64,000 bases of DNA from Rotaria macrura (Eukaryota; Rotifera; Eurotatoria; Philodinida; Philodinidae). This document shows, piece by piece, positions 42,187 to 54,100 of the stretch (position 1 is its first letter; each line of letters starts with the position of its first letter). The translations under genes and the position numbers were made by a program. The notes under the pieces are model-generated. The model ran no database searches. It had not been told where the DNA came from and saw only the letters and a list, made by a program, of their open reading frames with translations. The stretch lies in NCBI GenBank assembly GCA_900239685.1, contig OENT01000415.1, positions 1 through 64,000 on the forward strand, given 5' to 3'.

Positions 42187-43105
42187 TGTAAAGATGACTG
42201 TGACAAAATGAAGAAAACAAAGTAAGTTGTATGATGAAAATTATCTTATCTTACTCTTCACAACGTAATATCACTTTTTTCTATCAGGTAATACCTTGTT
42301 TCTCCCATTGCATGAAAATTCACTGACAGATAAGAGGGTGTGCATTTTTTCAGTCTGTGTGTGAACTGTGGTCACACCCGACGCCTAATAAGCCCAATAC
42401 AACGGTTTTGCAGAAACTGTAAAGAAAATATTAGAATTTGACCTTGGATTCCGATTTCGATTCGTCGTATATGGTTAAGCTTGTTTCAATATTTATGACA
42501 AAATATAGTTGAGACGCCTTAGTTGTCTTATTCTCGTGTTCCATTTCGAACGAACCCCTTCTTTTGTGAAACACAAAAATAATGAGTGTTGCAGTATACA
42601 GCTAGGAACTCTCCACCTTCCAGGTATCCGATGATTCATGTAGGGTGGTACTTTGCGAGTGAAACGAATCCATCGTGCTTCACACTTTAATTCCAGCGAG
42701 ATTACGCACTGAACACTTTTCTTGTCGGAATTCAGAAAGATATCCAGTAAGACCACACACTTTGTCGAGGGTGCTGTAGTATTAAAGTGAGAAACAAGAA
42801 TTCCTAGGTGGAAATGGTTCTAGAAGTGATGTTCGATTACGACCGTTTTGTTAATCAATCAACTGTTAGGTAGCTTTTCCGTTTCCTTTTTATTCGTTCA
42901 ATTTCTTCTTTTCACATTTCACCCCCACCCCGACTATCTTATTCATGACGAAACGAATGTCTACTTGTATAGCTATGTCGAGAGTTTGTGAATCTATAGC
43001 TGCTGATTATGGTAGATTAAATTTTGATGTATCTGGTAATGTTATAGTGTAACTATTGTTTTCATTTGTTTTGCTCTCTCGATCTGTAAAATTCGTTCAG
43101 TTGCT
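42187..43105. other. Upstream flank of the sphingomyelinase gene, no gene recognised
   Basis: It contains the presumed promoter of the gene at 39.5-42.2 kb. A minus frame at 42493-42756 is open but shows no family features, and I do not call it. The plus strand has only short frames. Confidence 0.4.
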
Positions 43106-43351
43106 TTATTGACTTTTTTTCATTTCGGATATTGCCGACGCCAACTCATCGTCATTGTTGTCGTCTGCTTTATCAATCTTGTTCTCATCTATTGATACTT
43201 CGTCGTTGAAGACTGTGGCAGATGCTGCTGATGGTATAGAAATTGATGCCAAATTTTGGTTCGCTAGTTTACTCTAATGATATTCAAGCCAACGAGCCTG
43301 GACGGAACGAAATTCAATCATATGTGGTGATATTTTTGAACTATTAGCCAT
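43106..43351 (-). pseudogene. Small ORF interrupted by one in-frame TAG, acidic C-terminus
   Basis: A minus-strand frame starts at ATG (43351) with MANSSKISPHMIEF, continues to a TAG after WLEYH, then stays open in the same frame to a stop at 43106. It ends in an Asp/Asn-rich stretch (DKADDNNDDELASAISE). An AG lies at the TAG, so a splice acceptor could instead make the second half an exon. It sits just downstream of the Rep-like relic and may be part of the same insertion. The family is unknown to me. Confidence 0.35.
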
Positions 43352-43456
43352 TGATGAATTATGAGGTTCCAACTTTTAAAAATATTCATTTGGCCCTAAA
43401 AATCAAGTGCACCGACAAAAATATTATGAACTTTTATCTCTTTTTTTCTGATATAG

Positions 43457-44476
43457 TTACCTATTACACGAATAATAGCCCGTGCTACCCAAAAAACGCT
43501 TTTCATCATTTTGCTTGTCAGCTATTGCTTCGACTAATAAAGAACCTGATCTATTTGGGGTCAAAAGGACAGCAACAGGCTTTTGAGTTATGAGATAGAA
43601 GGGCTCTCCCTTACGGTTTTTAACCTGATTCAAATAGAAAACAAAACATACAACAACAACACCTCAATCAATATGTTTTGTAAGAACACGAATATACTTA
43701 CGCATACATGACTTTGTCCTGCTAATAGCGCTCTTTTATCAGGATAGCCCATTTTTTTAAACTCATCCCATATAATATCGTTGAATATTAAATAATCAGC
43801 ATGATTGTCCCAGTTATCAAAATCCAATCTTTCTCGGAGATGATTAGCAATACCGTTCAGTGAAAGAGCAAACGATGTTTTACCTAAATTTTGATAATAG
43901 AAAATATTACAACATGCAAATCAATCTGATTGAAAAGTGATTTATATCATACAATTATTTACATACCAAGGCTTGTTCTGCCAACTAAAATTAGAATTTT
44001 TGGGTCGTCTGTAGCGTTTGAAACTCGTGAAAATCCAATTGCCCTTGTCATCTCCTATGCGAATTTATTAAAATACATAGTATCATATTGTTCATGTGTC
44101 AATGAAAAGAGACATACTGAGTTTTATTGTACAATCAGGAAAACTATGTCCCCAACAAAATTCTTTGTCATAGACAACCTGTCTCGCCTTTTCAGTTCGA
44201 TACCGTTTGTTAGCATAACGGAAACGCTTCTTGAGTCTTTTCATTGAAATAAAAATTTTAAAAGAAGTGTATAGAATATTTTCGTACTGTTTTAGACTAA
44301 TATTTCAATGTTGTTATCATTGAAACGAACATATTTACCGCATTAAATGAGTGGCAGCATAGTATGGATGTTCGTCCATAATATAGTTAAGACCAGTTCT
44401 GAAGTCTGTTGCACTTAATCGCATAACTTCAATAGTCAAATCGACTGAAAGTTCTGCTTTGCGTTTATCTTTTAAA
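43457..44476 (-). pseudogene. Endogenised Rep-like SF3 helicase, geminivirus/CRESS-DNA type, intron-bearing fragment
   Basis: Coding pieces on the minus strand: 44476-44339, from 44236 to an unclear end, 44054-43967, 43883-43702 and 43624-43457 (stop). The last three join in phase and give a P-loop with an intron inside its glycine codon, a motif-B-like segment (ADYLIFNDI) and a motif-C-like segment (KPVAVLLTPNR), the order found in superfamily 3 helicases of geminivirus-like Rep proteins. In motif B the first acidic residue is Asn. The nickase (HUH) half is not found: no histidine or tyrosine motif appears upstream. The junction before the P-loop exon is out of phase with its best donor. It is a decayed or remodelled copy integrated in the host genome, with host-type introns. 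Whether it is expressed is unknown. Confidence 0.6.
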
Positions 44477-44929
44477 CTAAAAACAATGAGCAGCTACAGT
44501 TTCCTTTGGTGTTACTCGTTTTTATTTTAGCTTCTGGTCAATTTAAGTTTCCTGGAGAGTTACATGTAGTTTGATAAGATCCAATTTCGACAAAATCGAA
44601 TCCTAATGGAATTATCAAATATTTATGTATATTCGAAAATTAACAACTCTCGTTTGATATGAAAGTCGTTGAAAAAAATCGTTTTTTCTAACCTGTTTTC
44701 AAATAGTCGTTCCAGCCTCGGTCACTTCTAGTGATTTAATATTTAACACCACATGCTATTTAGTTCAAAAATCAACGAAAGAAAATACTATAATTTCGTA
44801 GAATGTTCAAAGATTTTGAACGAAAAGTAAAGTTGTAAGTACTTTCATTGGTAGTCCATGGAGGATTACATATACAAAATTTCGGAGCACTTCGTTGAAT
44901 AAGAAACAACAAACTATACATACCTTGAC

Positions 44930-45527
44930 AGTCATTCATATATGTAGTCTTGGCATTGATCAACTGGATTCAGCTTCATTAGCAATACGAACATATCGTA
45001 CGCCCTGATCTTTTCACTCAAAACGTATAGCTTTAAGTATTTCCTCTTCTGAAAAACATCGTAGATTCAGAATAGATGGAGTGAATACAATGGAAGAAAA
45101 GGGACAATTCTTTAATAGACAAAACACTAACTTACTTATATTATTCGACCAAATGAAAATACGTTGTGTCTAAGCAATAGTGTTATTATCTAATATGGTA
45201 GAATATTAAAGAAAAGAATGCAGAGGGATATGCATAGAGAAATACCAAAACATATAACTGACCCAATTTTTGGTATTCAACATATAGTAAGTCATGGCCA
45301 AGAGCTGGACCTGATCGAATAATTGGTGGATATGGTTGAGTCCATGATTTCTCATGATATTGTGTAGTAGTACGATAAGTAATAGGAGTCACATTAATAA
45401 TATAACCTGTTGAGGTTGTATCCAATATGGAAACTGAAATAATAAAGCTCAGGAGTGAAGTTAAGTATGCTACTCCGTATAGACATTTACTTTTAAGTTT
45501 CTGCTTCCATTCTCGAATCATCATCAA
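44930..45527 (-). pseudogene. Unidentified broken gene fragment (three exon-like pieces)
   Basis: Exon-like pieces at about 45527-45491 and 45430-45269 join in phase, and a third follows an acceptor near 45050. The second piece reads LDTTSTGYIINVTPITYR and later SGPALGHDLLYVEYQKL. The third piece is interrupted by an in-frame TGA and then appears to shift frame before a donor-like GTATGT. I do not recognise the family. The combination of good splice sites and coding breaks points to a pseudogene. Confidence 0.35.
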
Positions 45528-48500
45528 AAGTAAAAAGATGTCGAAGTTGTTGTTCCTGACCTCATGGTAAAAGTGTGCGTGAACAATTACACAAAGACAT
45601 TAATATTTATCTAAATTGGATGAAATTTCTATCGATTCACGATAATATAGAGATTGATTATTGCTATCTCTGGCTATTTTGCTTGTTAAATAATCGTTTC
45701 ATTTTAATCATTGAATAAAATAATAGATTTCATAGCTTTTATTATTTTATTTTTACAAGCTTTGTGTTGTTGTTTCTAAATCATGACTTGATAGGATTGA
45801 GATTGATTTACTCGAGAACACCAAAACCATAATCGTTCTGCAAACCACTATATTGTCTCATTTCGTAGCTACTGTACATTGCTAGACTCATTCTTTACAA
45901 GTGAATCATCTTGAATGACTCAACAAAACCGTAGGCCTCATGTACATGCTTTAATGTACATAAACTTAACTTCATAAGAAAACGGTACCATTTCAACGGG
46001 ATGAGACTATTGGAAATGGGATCATTATTTATGAAACACCCTTGCTAAACCTTGACCCTGCTCTACTGTTGGGATAGCCAATATACAGACTGCCACATAG
46101 ACGTTACACTACACTATCATATCCTATGTTCTAGTACGACGATGACTGATCAATTTTCAATTATTATCAACAACCCATGAGACAGGAAAGATGTAATTGC
46201 TACCATTTTAACATCTTATGCAGTCTAAATGGCTGAAGAACTCTTCCGATATTGACACGTTCGTGTGAATGAATGACCACTGTAATCCAATATGATCCAG
46301 CTATCCCCAAAACAACTTCAACTCGAATCCCCTACGCACATCATCTACTGAGCGAGCAGAGTGAGAAGCTACGGCTACACTCAAAAGTAATTGTCTCTCG
46401 CTTTTGTTTTCTTGCAAATTAGATATTAGAGATAGGATGGCTTAGAAGTTTTACAAAGCACAAGAGAGAGTTATTTTCGAAACCTTTGGTCATTCACACT
46501 CTGACTCATACCAGGAAATACACAAAATGGTATATAGATTAAATATGTATGCATTCATATGAGTAGGATTACTGTATTGCTACAATTTATACATGTACAC
46601 ATTTATGTACATACAAGCAAACGTATCCACATAGGCAAGGTGTATGATCACTTCTAGTGGGCCCCAGCGATTACGAGGAATGAAAGATTTACATACCCTG
46701 TCAACTTTTGGATGTTTTAAGGAGTCACAAACTATGTGATTGTTTTTTGAATATGGAACAGATCAGTATCTTGATCTTGTCAAAATCAAGACCGATCATG
46801 ATAAATATCCTCTGAAAAGTAAGGAAAAAATCGCTAAGTAATTTTATGCAAACTCCTTTGATAAAATATGATTAATAAATAATGTTGGTTTGATCTTTGA
46901 TACGAATTGAACGGATATAATAAATTAGTTAATGAGAACGTTAGCGATAGTAACGAGAAAATAATCATATGAAATAGTTCAATGATATAATAATAAATAC
47001 ATGAACTTCGAAAATTAGAATCAATAAAAACAATGTCTGCAATTGACATACATTGATAAGAATAACGGTGACGACTTTATCGATATCAATGCTTGTATAA
47101 ATTTATTGTAGTTGAATCGATGATGATGACAAAGGCGAGAAAATATTTTAGAAAAAATGTGGAATATAAAATCGGCTACAATTGAATGGAAGAGAATGAT
47201 GATGACATAATAATTTTTAGTTTGCAGATGTTCTGTAATCGGATAGGTACCCCCGATCCTATATCATACCATCATCTGAGATAACTATATCGGAGACTGT
47301 AGACCTAGGAGACAGTGACTTACTTCAACTTCGAAGATTGTTGAAATGGACGGATATAGAATGGTGAACTCTATACATAGAGAAGATACAAAAATAAATC
47401 AACCCTCACCAGAGGAAGAAAGAAAAAAAGCGATAAACACTATTGAGAGGGAGAAAAAAAAGCAGTCAACTGGTATAAGAGGAAAAGAAAAAGTAGACCC
47501 CCTCCAACTTTAAAAATGCTAATACTTTTGTATTACACTTTAAAAAGACTTAATACTGAGCTGTTAGTTCTAAAAAAAACAATTTAATACTTTGGCGTTA
47601 GTATTGAATAAAAATTAGCATTAAAAAGCCATTGTTTAATACATTTTTTGTGAGTATTAGTATTAAATGCTGATATTTCGAATACTAATATTAATTCAAA
47701 TTAATGCGAAAATCTTAAATTATTTTTTCTTATACCAACATGAAATCATTCAGTCATTTTTTAAACTCTATTGGAAAAACATTAAAAAAAGCATCAATTA
47801 ATTCAATGCTATAATGTTAAACCGACACCGCTATAGTGATCATCAAACTAAGCCCCAGTGAAGTAAACTATAGGGAAACCATTGGAATTTTTCGAAATTG
47901 ATGCTAATGAAACCCAGATCAATATCTTGGAATTTTTGCACAAACTAGATTTCAGTAATATTTTAAAAGGCTCTAGGAAACATAAAAAACTAAGGATGTT
48001 TCATGATATTTCAAAACAATTTAGCTCACCTACAGAATTTTATTCGAACTAAAATATCATTCAAAAGGATTTTGAAAGGTTCTTAAAACAACTTGAAAAA
48101 ATTTCGCAAAACTTCACAAAAGTTTATTATAAAAGATATTAAGATTGAACGCGCTCAACATGACGTGTTTCGACATTACTGCAGAGTCTTCATCAGATAT
48201 CTCTACGATCTATGATTACATAGAATTTCTAAACTCTCAAAATCAACAAAGAAGTGGAAGGAAGTTCGTAATGATTTCAAGATAATATATGAAATTAGAT
48301 AATAAGTCTCGGGAAGCCTGGATCTGAATTTCATCTCCCAGAAAAGAGAATCATTGCTTGACTTAACTCTTATCATATTTTTTCAAAAGATCGAATATAG
48401 AATTCAACCACTAAAAAAATATACGAAACTATACAGAATTTCCAACAAAAGATAGAAATCTAATGTGGAAGTTGATAAATATCAGCACAAAAAGAAAGGT

Positions 48501-50815
48501 TTAATATGTGTCCAGAACTATTTTGTTTGAACGGCCATCATCAAGTCAAAGCTGAATCTGAAATGCTACATATCGATCACGTTCTAAAAGCGATGAAATG
48601 TTATGAAGTATGAAAAGGATGACCTTTCACATTTTCGAATTGAATTTTATTGAAATGATAGCTATTAATTATTTTCGAAATCTGTTTCAATAGAAGAAAA
48701 AAGACAAATGAAAAGTTGAGTAGCCCGAAGTTTGCCAATACTGACGAAACTCCCCCACATGCTCAGCATCCAAATGTATGGCGCTTTTTACAATATTTAA
48801 AGTAAGAGGAGAGTATAATATATCTTACAGAATGATTCAGACATGATTATGATTCTCACGAACAAAATCTCATAACTCAACACGTACGGTTGCACGTAAA
48901 AGTAACCAGATCGTCAAACTTCTAAATTTGTTGGCGTGGCACGAAAGATCACTGATGGAAATGATATCATCATTCGTTTATATTGTTAGCGGCCCTGTTG
49001 TCAGAAGTAAGAAAGGAAAAAAGAATCAAGAAGAAAGTTTTCATTCAGACTTGTCAATATATCACTGTCAAGCTCATTATCGGATTGCATGTAGGTTGCT
49101 GTCTTCAGCCTTCTCTAGTTTGTTATCTTTTGCTACCCAGATCAAAATATCTGACACAAAATCTTATGTTATGCCAGCAAGATCTTGCGTATGAACGAAA
49201 TCTTTCAAGAGTCTGATAAAAAATCATCGTCTCTGAGATCTTGCATCGCAGATCATACTTTATTTTCCTCGAAAGATCTTACATTCACTTTATTTGTATT
49301 AAAAACTTTAGTCATATTTTGAAAAGATAAGTAATTTTATCGAAATATTACTGTGGTATATCATACTTCACAGAATCTTTCAAGAATCTTCTAATGCGAT
49401 CGTACGTAAGAAGTCAGAGACGACGATTTTGAGTACGTATTTTCATTGGATCTTATAGGGTCAGGTATGATCAGACATAAGATACTTGTAAGAACTTGTC
49501 ATCCGATTGTTAAACCCGGGTATTCATTTTTAACAACTTGATTTATTTACTTGTCCTTCTCCTTTGTTCATCTGGAGTGTATCGCGTATTACGTACTTCA
49601 TTTGTTTCTTACACATTATCATTAGAATTACTTCAACATGATGATATCATATCCGGGCGTGTCCATGGTGAATTTTTCGATTAAATTATCGTGAATATTG
49701 GTTAATGTCAACATGACTTTCATCACTGTACCCTCTAGACTTTCTTCAATAATTGGAGAAAGTCATATTGGCGAAGTTCGGCGATCGTAAAAAGTTAATA
49801 GATATCCCATATAATAAAAACTGCAAGAAAATCGCCGGCCAGCAGCGGTTATACCGGACTAGTTACCCGCTCCCATCAGTGAACATTTACCGGAATTTAC
49901 CTCTGTAAACCGCCAATTTCGATTAATACCGCGGTTTACCACAAAAAGTGATCCGGTATTCACAACGTGGAAACACAGTTAAGTTCCAATATTGCTGTAG
50001 AGATAGAGAAGAAGTTTATTTCCAAGGATCGAATAAAGTTTCGTCTCAGTTCAATCGTTACAGGAAGAATGTTTAGAAGTCAACATAATTTGGAAGTTAA
50101 TGAAAGGTGCAATAAGCTGAAAGGTTTTAAAAACTCAGAGTGTGCCTCTGTACTACAGACCTATTAGTAGAACAGAAAAGGTGAGAAGCAGATAGAGGAA
50201 ACAAGATTTCAAAATAGAAAGAAAAATAAGTGGATATTAGCGGAAAAAACGGTAAGTTGATAAGATATTAAATTCCTAGAATACGTGTAACAGCTGCATT
50301 CCTATCTTATATCATATAGTTGAACACAATGACGTGGCAAAATATCTGATTTGTAGAAATTATAATCTACACATAATGCGTATGAATGACTTAAAGCAAA
50401 TTTTTCAAAAAGGTGCTTCATAATGGTTTGTTGGTCGATGATGAAAAGTTTCTATTGCTGAAGATAAAACGTAATATTTATGTGAATAAATGACAACTGC
50501 TATATTTGACTATTAAGAATTATTTCATAATTCATTTTTAGATATACTACAGCTTGCTTTTTTTCTCAAAAAGAAAGCTAAATATAAAGAGGAGATCGAT
50601 CTATTTCGTTGAAAGTCTGCTTCGGTCTAGAAAGATATACCTTCCATACGAAAAATGACATTAAAAACAGTAGAGACACAGAGAGTATTCGTTGAAGTGA
50701 CACTTTAGTCGAGAATCTGAAGTGATTACGAATCATGTCTCAAATATGCCAAAATGATATGAGTAAGTTGGGACAAAATGAAGAGTGTGGGTGTATTTGT
50801 TGCCATTGATGTTGT
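45528..50815. other. Accessory intergenic region with repeat-like blocks, no gene called
   Basis: 5.3 kb without a supportable gene. 47500-47720 is rich in AATACT/AGTATT words in both orientations. 49219-49434 has imperfect inverted ends (AAAATCATCGTCTCTGA against the complement of TCAGAGACGACGATTTT). Near 49840-49980 is a CCGG/ACCGG-rich patch. Plus frames at 48928-49216 overlap one another and show no family features. The whole looks like old repeat debris. Confidence 0.4.
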
Positions 50816-50818
50816 TCA

Positions 50819-51095
50819 GACACTCATACTCACACCCGGATCCGAACCAACACCCTTCAAAGTGTTGTAACAAAGTATAGGAAATTTCCTTGAAACATAT
50901 ACAGATCTATCTCAACGTCTACACCGACATCAGCTCATCACACTCACACTCACACTCACATCCACAGCCAAGATCCAGACCCAGACCAAAGCCTTCAGTC
51001 ACACCCAAACCCACTCTCACACACACCTTAGACCAACACACATCCACTTCCACATAAATCCCACAACAACAAACACCCACGCCGACACCCACAAA
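50819..51095 (-). repeat. Degenerate TGTGAG/TGTGGG-like G-rich tract (telomere-like)
   Basis: The plus strand is a C/A-rich run with repeated CACTCA and CACCCA words (clearest at 50938-51010 and 51045-51090), so the minus strand carries TGTGAG and TGGGTG words. The tract is imperfect and lies inside the window, not at a sequence end. The unit resembles TGTGGG, reported as the telomere repeat of bdelloid rotifers. Simple low-complexity sequence is the alternative. Confidence 0.4.
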
Positions 51096-51160
51096 ATTCA
51101 ATCAAAGAAGAACTTAGTTCATTTATTAAGTAGTAGTCGAAGTTAGTATCCGTTTGAGAA

Positions 51161-54100
51161 TCAGTTCACTGCCATAGCCATGCTTTTCTTTCGAGTTGGA
51201 ATTCCGAACTTAAAAGAAAACCGAGGGCCTAAGCGAAGAAGCAATGCCATCAGAAGAGTTGGTACAATAACGTGTGAGCTATAGAAAATGAGGCGAATCA
51301 TTGTTTCGTATTTACGCATCATGGCTGGTAGTGGATGCAAACCATCGTTGAGCACTGTGGCAAATGGATCATATTCAGTTCCGAACAGCCATCTTGTCAA
51401 ACGATAATAGAGTCGAATGGGAGAGAAAACACGATGAAGAACTTGAGGCGATGCTCCAAGACTATTAGAAGAAGTCGGAAAGATCGACTTAGAGTTTATA
51501 CAAAAACAATAATCCTTGACTGATCCATGCTGATGGAATAGAGTTATCCAATCTGTTACTCCATTAAATAATTTACTAGCGACTGTATTGCAATCATGTA
51601 AAGATGAATTCAATTAAAATTCAGCTTGGATCTTATAAGAATCCAATTTTTGAACTGATTACTTACAACTCAGTATTGCCCTCTATAATATAGTACTGGT
51701 GTTTCGACAGAATTAACTTTTTCTTGAACTTATAGATTAGTTTGTTCCAAGATAATGCTATTACGTTTTGCATGTGTTTTTCCAGGTATATCTCAAAATT
51801 TATCCGAACAAGCAGGCTGATGAAAATGCTATTGGATGCAACTTACTAGGTTCTATGTATTCTATAAAAAAAAGGTTTTTTTCAGATCTCTAGAAAGGCA
51901 TTATCACTGCGTTATATTGCTACCTAGAAGAGACCTGCATAAGAAGGAGTTTGGAAGCACGCGTAAAGTGGAAAGTGAGGATTGTTTTTGTAAGTACATG
52001 AATCTCTGTCTCTCTTAAATCTTCTCATATAATTCTTAGTATATTAATTCAATTGTGTTTATATTTTCCGCCTAGAGAGCTGCGTGACCAAGATTTTTCG
52101 ATCACGGCCACAGTCAAGAATACATCTATGAAACATTAATGGGTTCTGTAATAATCACAATCACTCACACTAAAAATAGTTCTCTAACTGGTGGCACTAA
52201 TTGGCAATGGTTACTGTTCTAAATTTTTTCTAAAACGAAATGGAGTTTTGAAAGTTCAATTAAATCCATTATATTAATTTACAATACACCTCAATTCGTT
52301 TATGGATCATCAAAAACAATTTCTTGGTTATCTTTAAATTATCCAATTCTTCCTAGTTGAACAAATATTTCGTTTATAAATTCTTGACACTCACCAAATA
52401 ATCAACCTGGATGATTATGAAAGTGAAAACTAAAAATTAACATAAGAATACTAGTAACGCTGATATTTATACTAATTGAACTTTTTGTTTTTCATCATTC
52501 TCATTTCTATTTTAATTAGCATTGAATACGAAACGTGAGCATAATAAAAAAAACGTTGTTTTCTTATTTTTAAATCAACATATGAAGACTTTCATTCTCC
52601 CGCTTCCACGTTTTTTACTCATGTATCCTCTGGTGTAAACACTTTGCGGGTCTGTTTTTCTAACGCATGCTTCAATTCTTCACTTTGATGGTGTGAAAAT
52701 CGAAGAGATTAAGTGTACTCACTAGTGGCGGCGCCAGGGGTGGGCTAGGGTGGGCTCAGCCCACCCGAGAGGAAATTTCTGGCGCCGCTACTAGTACTCA
52801 CTCGAAAGAATTCTGCTTCACTTATTTGGGATAAAGATAACCACCATTACCTGTCGACATAGACTGAAGTTGAAATATTGTTGACCAAAAGAGAACCAGT
52901 CAGCGTTAAAGGAGAATAAAAGCCCACCCGCAGCAGAGTGTCGATTTTTCGGATAGATACTATACCACTGGGTACGTTCAGAAGGTGACTCATTGTGACT
53001 TTCGAAGCACGTATATAACTTGTTTTACTTTCGCCAGGAGCTATGACAGCGATATTATGGGAACCAGTCAAGCTAATTGTATTTCCATCGCTTGTGGTGA
53101 ACACGTAGAAAAGACCTAAGCAGAGAGAATACGACAGTTATGTTAATTCAAATGGTTTTTGACAGAGACTTGTTCGATTTCGACCAGCATCCATCATTAA
53201 AATCATCTCATCTTCAACAAGTCGATTGCCATCATCACTTAAAGACCAAAGTCGATCACCTACTCGAAGTTGATCGATTCTACGACGACCACCGCCAACG
53301 AGATTTACGTAGTCTCCCCCGAAGTAACAACCACCTGCAAGTATTGTTAAAGACGAATAATTTTATTTTTATTAATTCAACTCAAACATATCCATCGTGA
53401 ATATTCAATGTTAATCCTTCAAAATATGTGGGACGAGGAATGCTTTTCCGTCCTTCTCCTTTTATGTCTTTTTACATAATAATCAAAGGGTAAGTTTTGG
53501 TGGTCTTTGTCGTAAATGACGTCTCTTAGTAGAGAAAACAATAATCTGATTGATCTTCAGCAACCAGTTCATTTGGCCGAGGAAAACTCTCGAATGTATG
53601 CTGCGATGGATAATGTATCGCTAGCTCCAAATAACGAGATATCACAACAACAACAATTTTTTTATTATAGTACACCAGTAAACTATCCTCCATTAAATAA
53701 TCAATATCATAATACGTATATTCACAACAATTGCCTAACAGTCACACAGATAATCAATACTCATCAGCTAGCTTGTCAGTCCAAACTAGTCAACATCAAC
53801 AACAAGTATCGTTTTTCATAAGTGAAAGCATTTCTCCACCACTGATGCAACAGTCAATGATACATTCCAACATGAATCAACAATAACTGATATTATCGGT
53901 ACAACAACTATACGTCAATGTAACAGCATTGCCTTACTCATGGATGATTAATCCTACAGTATCCTCAACACAAATATCAGTTGCTAAAAAGAGAGGTCGT
54001 AATGATACTAGCGGTTTATCGGAGTTCAATAGTCAATTACGTCTTCAATACCCTCAGCCTACTCTTATGTTTAATTCGAGTAATAGCCCCCATAAGTAAA

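Noticed and set aside
43351..43593. Plus-strand frame of 80 codons
   Set aside because: It overlaps the Rep-like exon and the TAG-broken frame on the other strand, which have clearer coding signs.
44980..45100. Possible nickase (HUH) half of the Rep gene upstream of the helicase exons
   Set aside because: No paired-histidine or catalytic tyrosine motif appears; the pieces here fit the separate broken gene at 44.9-45.5 kb.
50919..51101. Gly/Val/Cys-rich minus-strand frame
   Set aside because: It arises from translating the CACTCA/CACCCA repeat tract.
52847..53104. Reading the Hint frame as a stand-alone 85-residue gene
   Set aside because: It is an exon: it has an acceptor, a donor and phase-matched neighbours, and the frame opens before its first Met.
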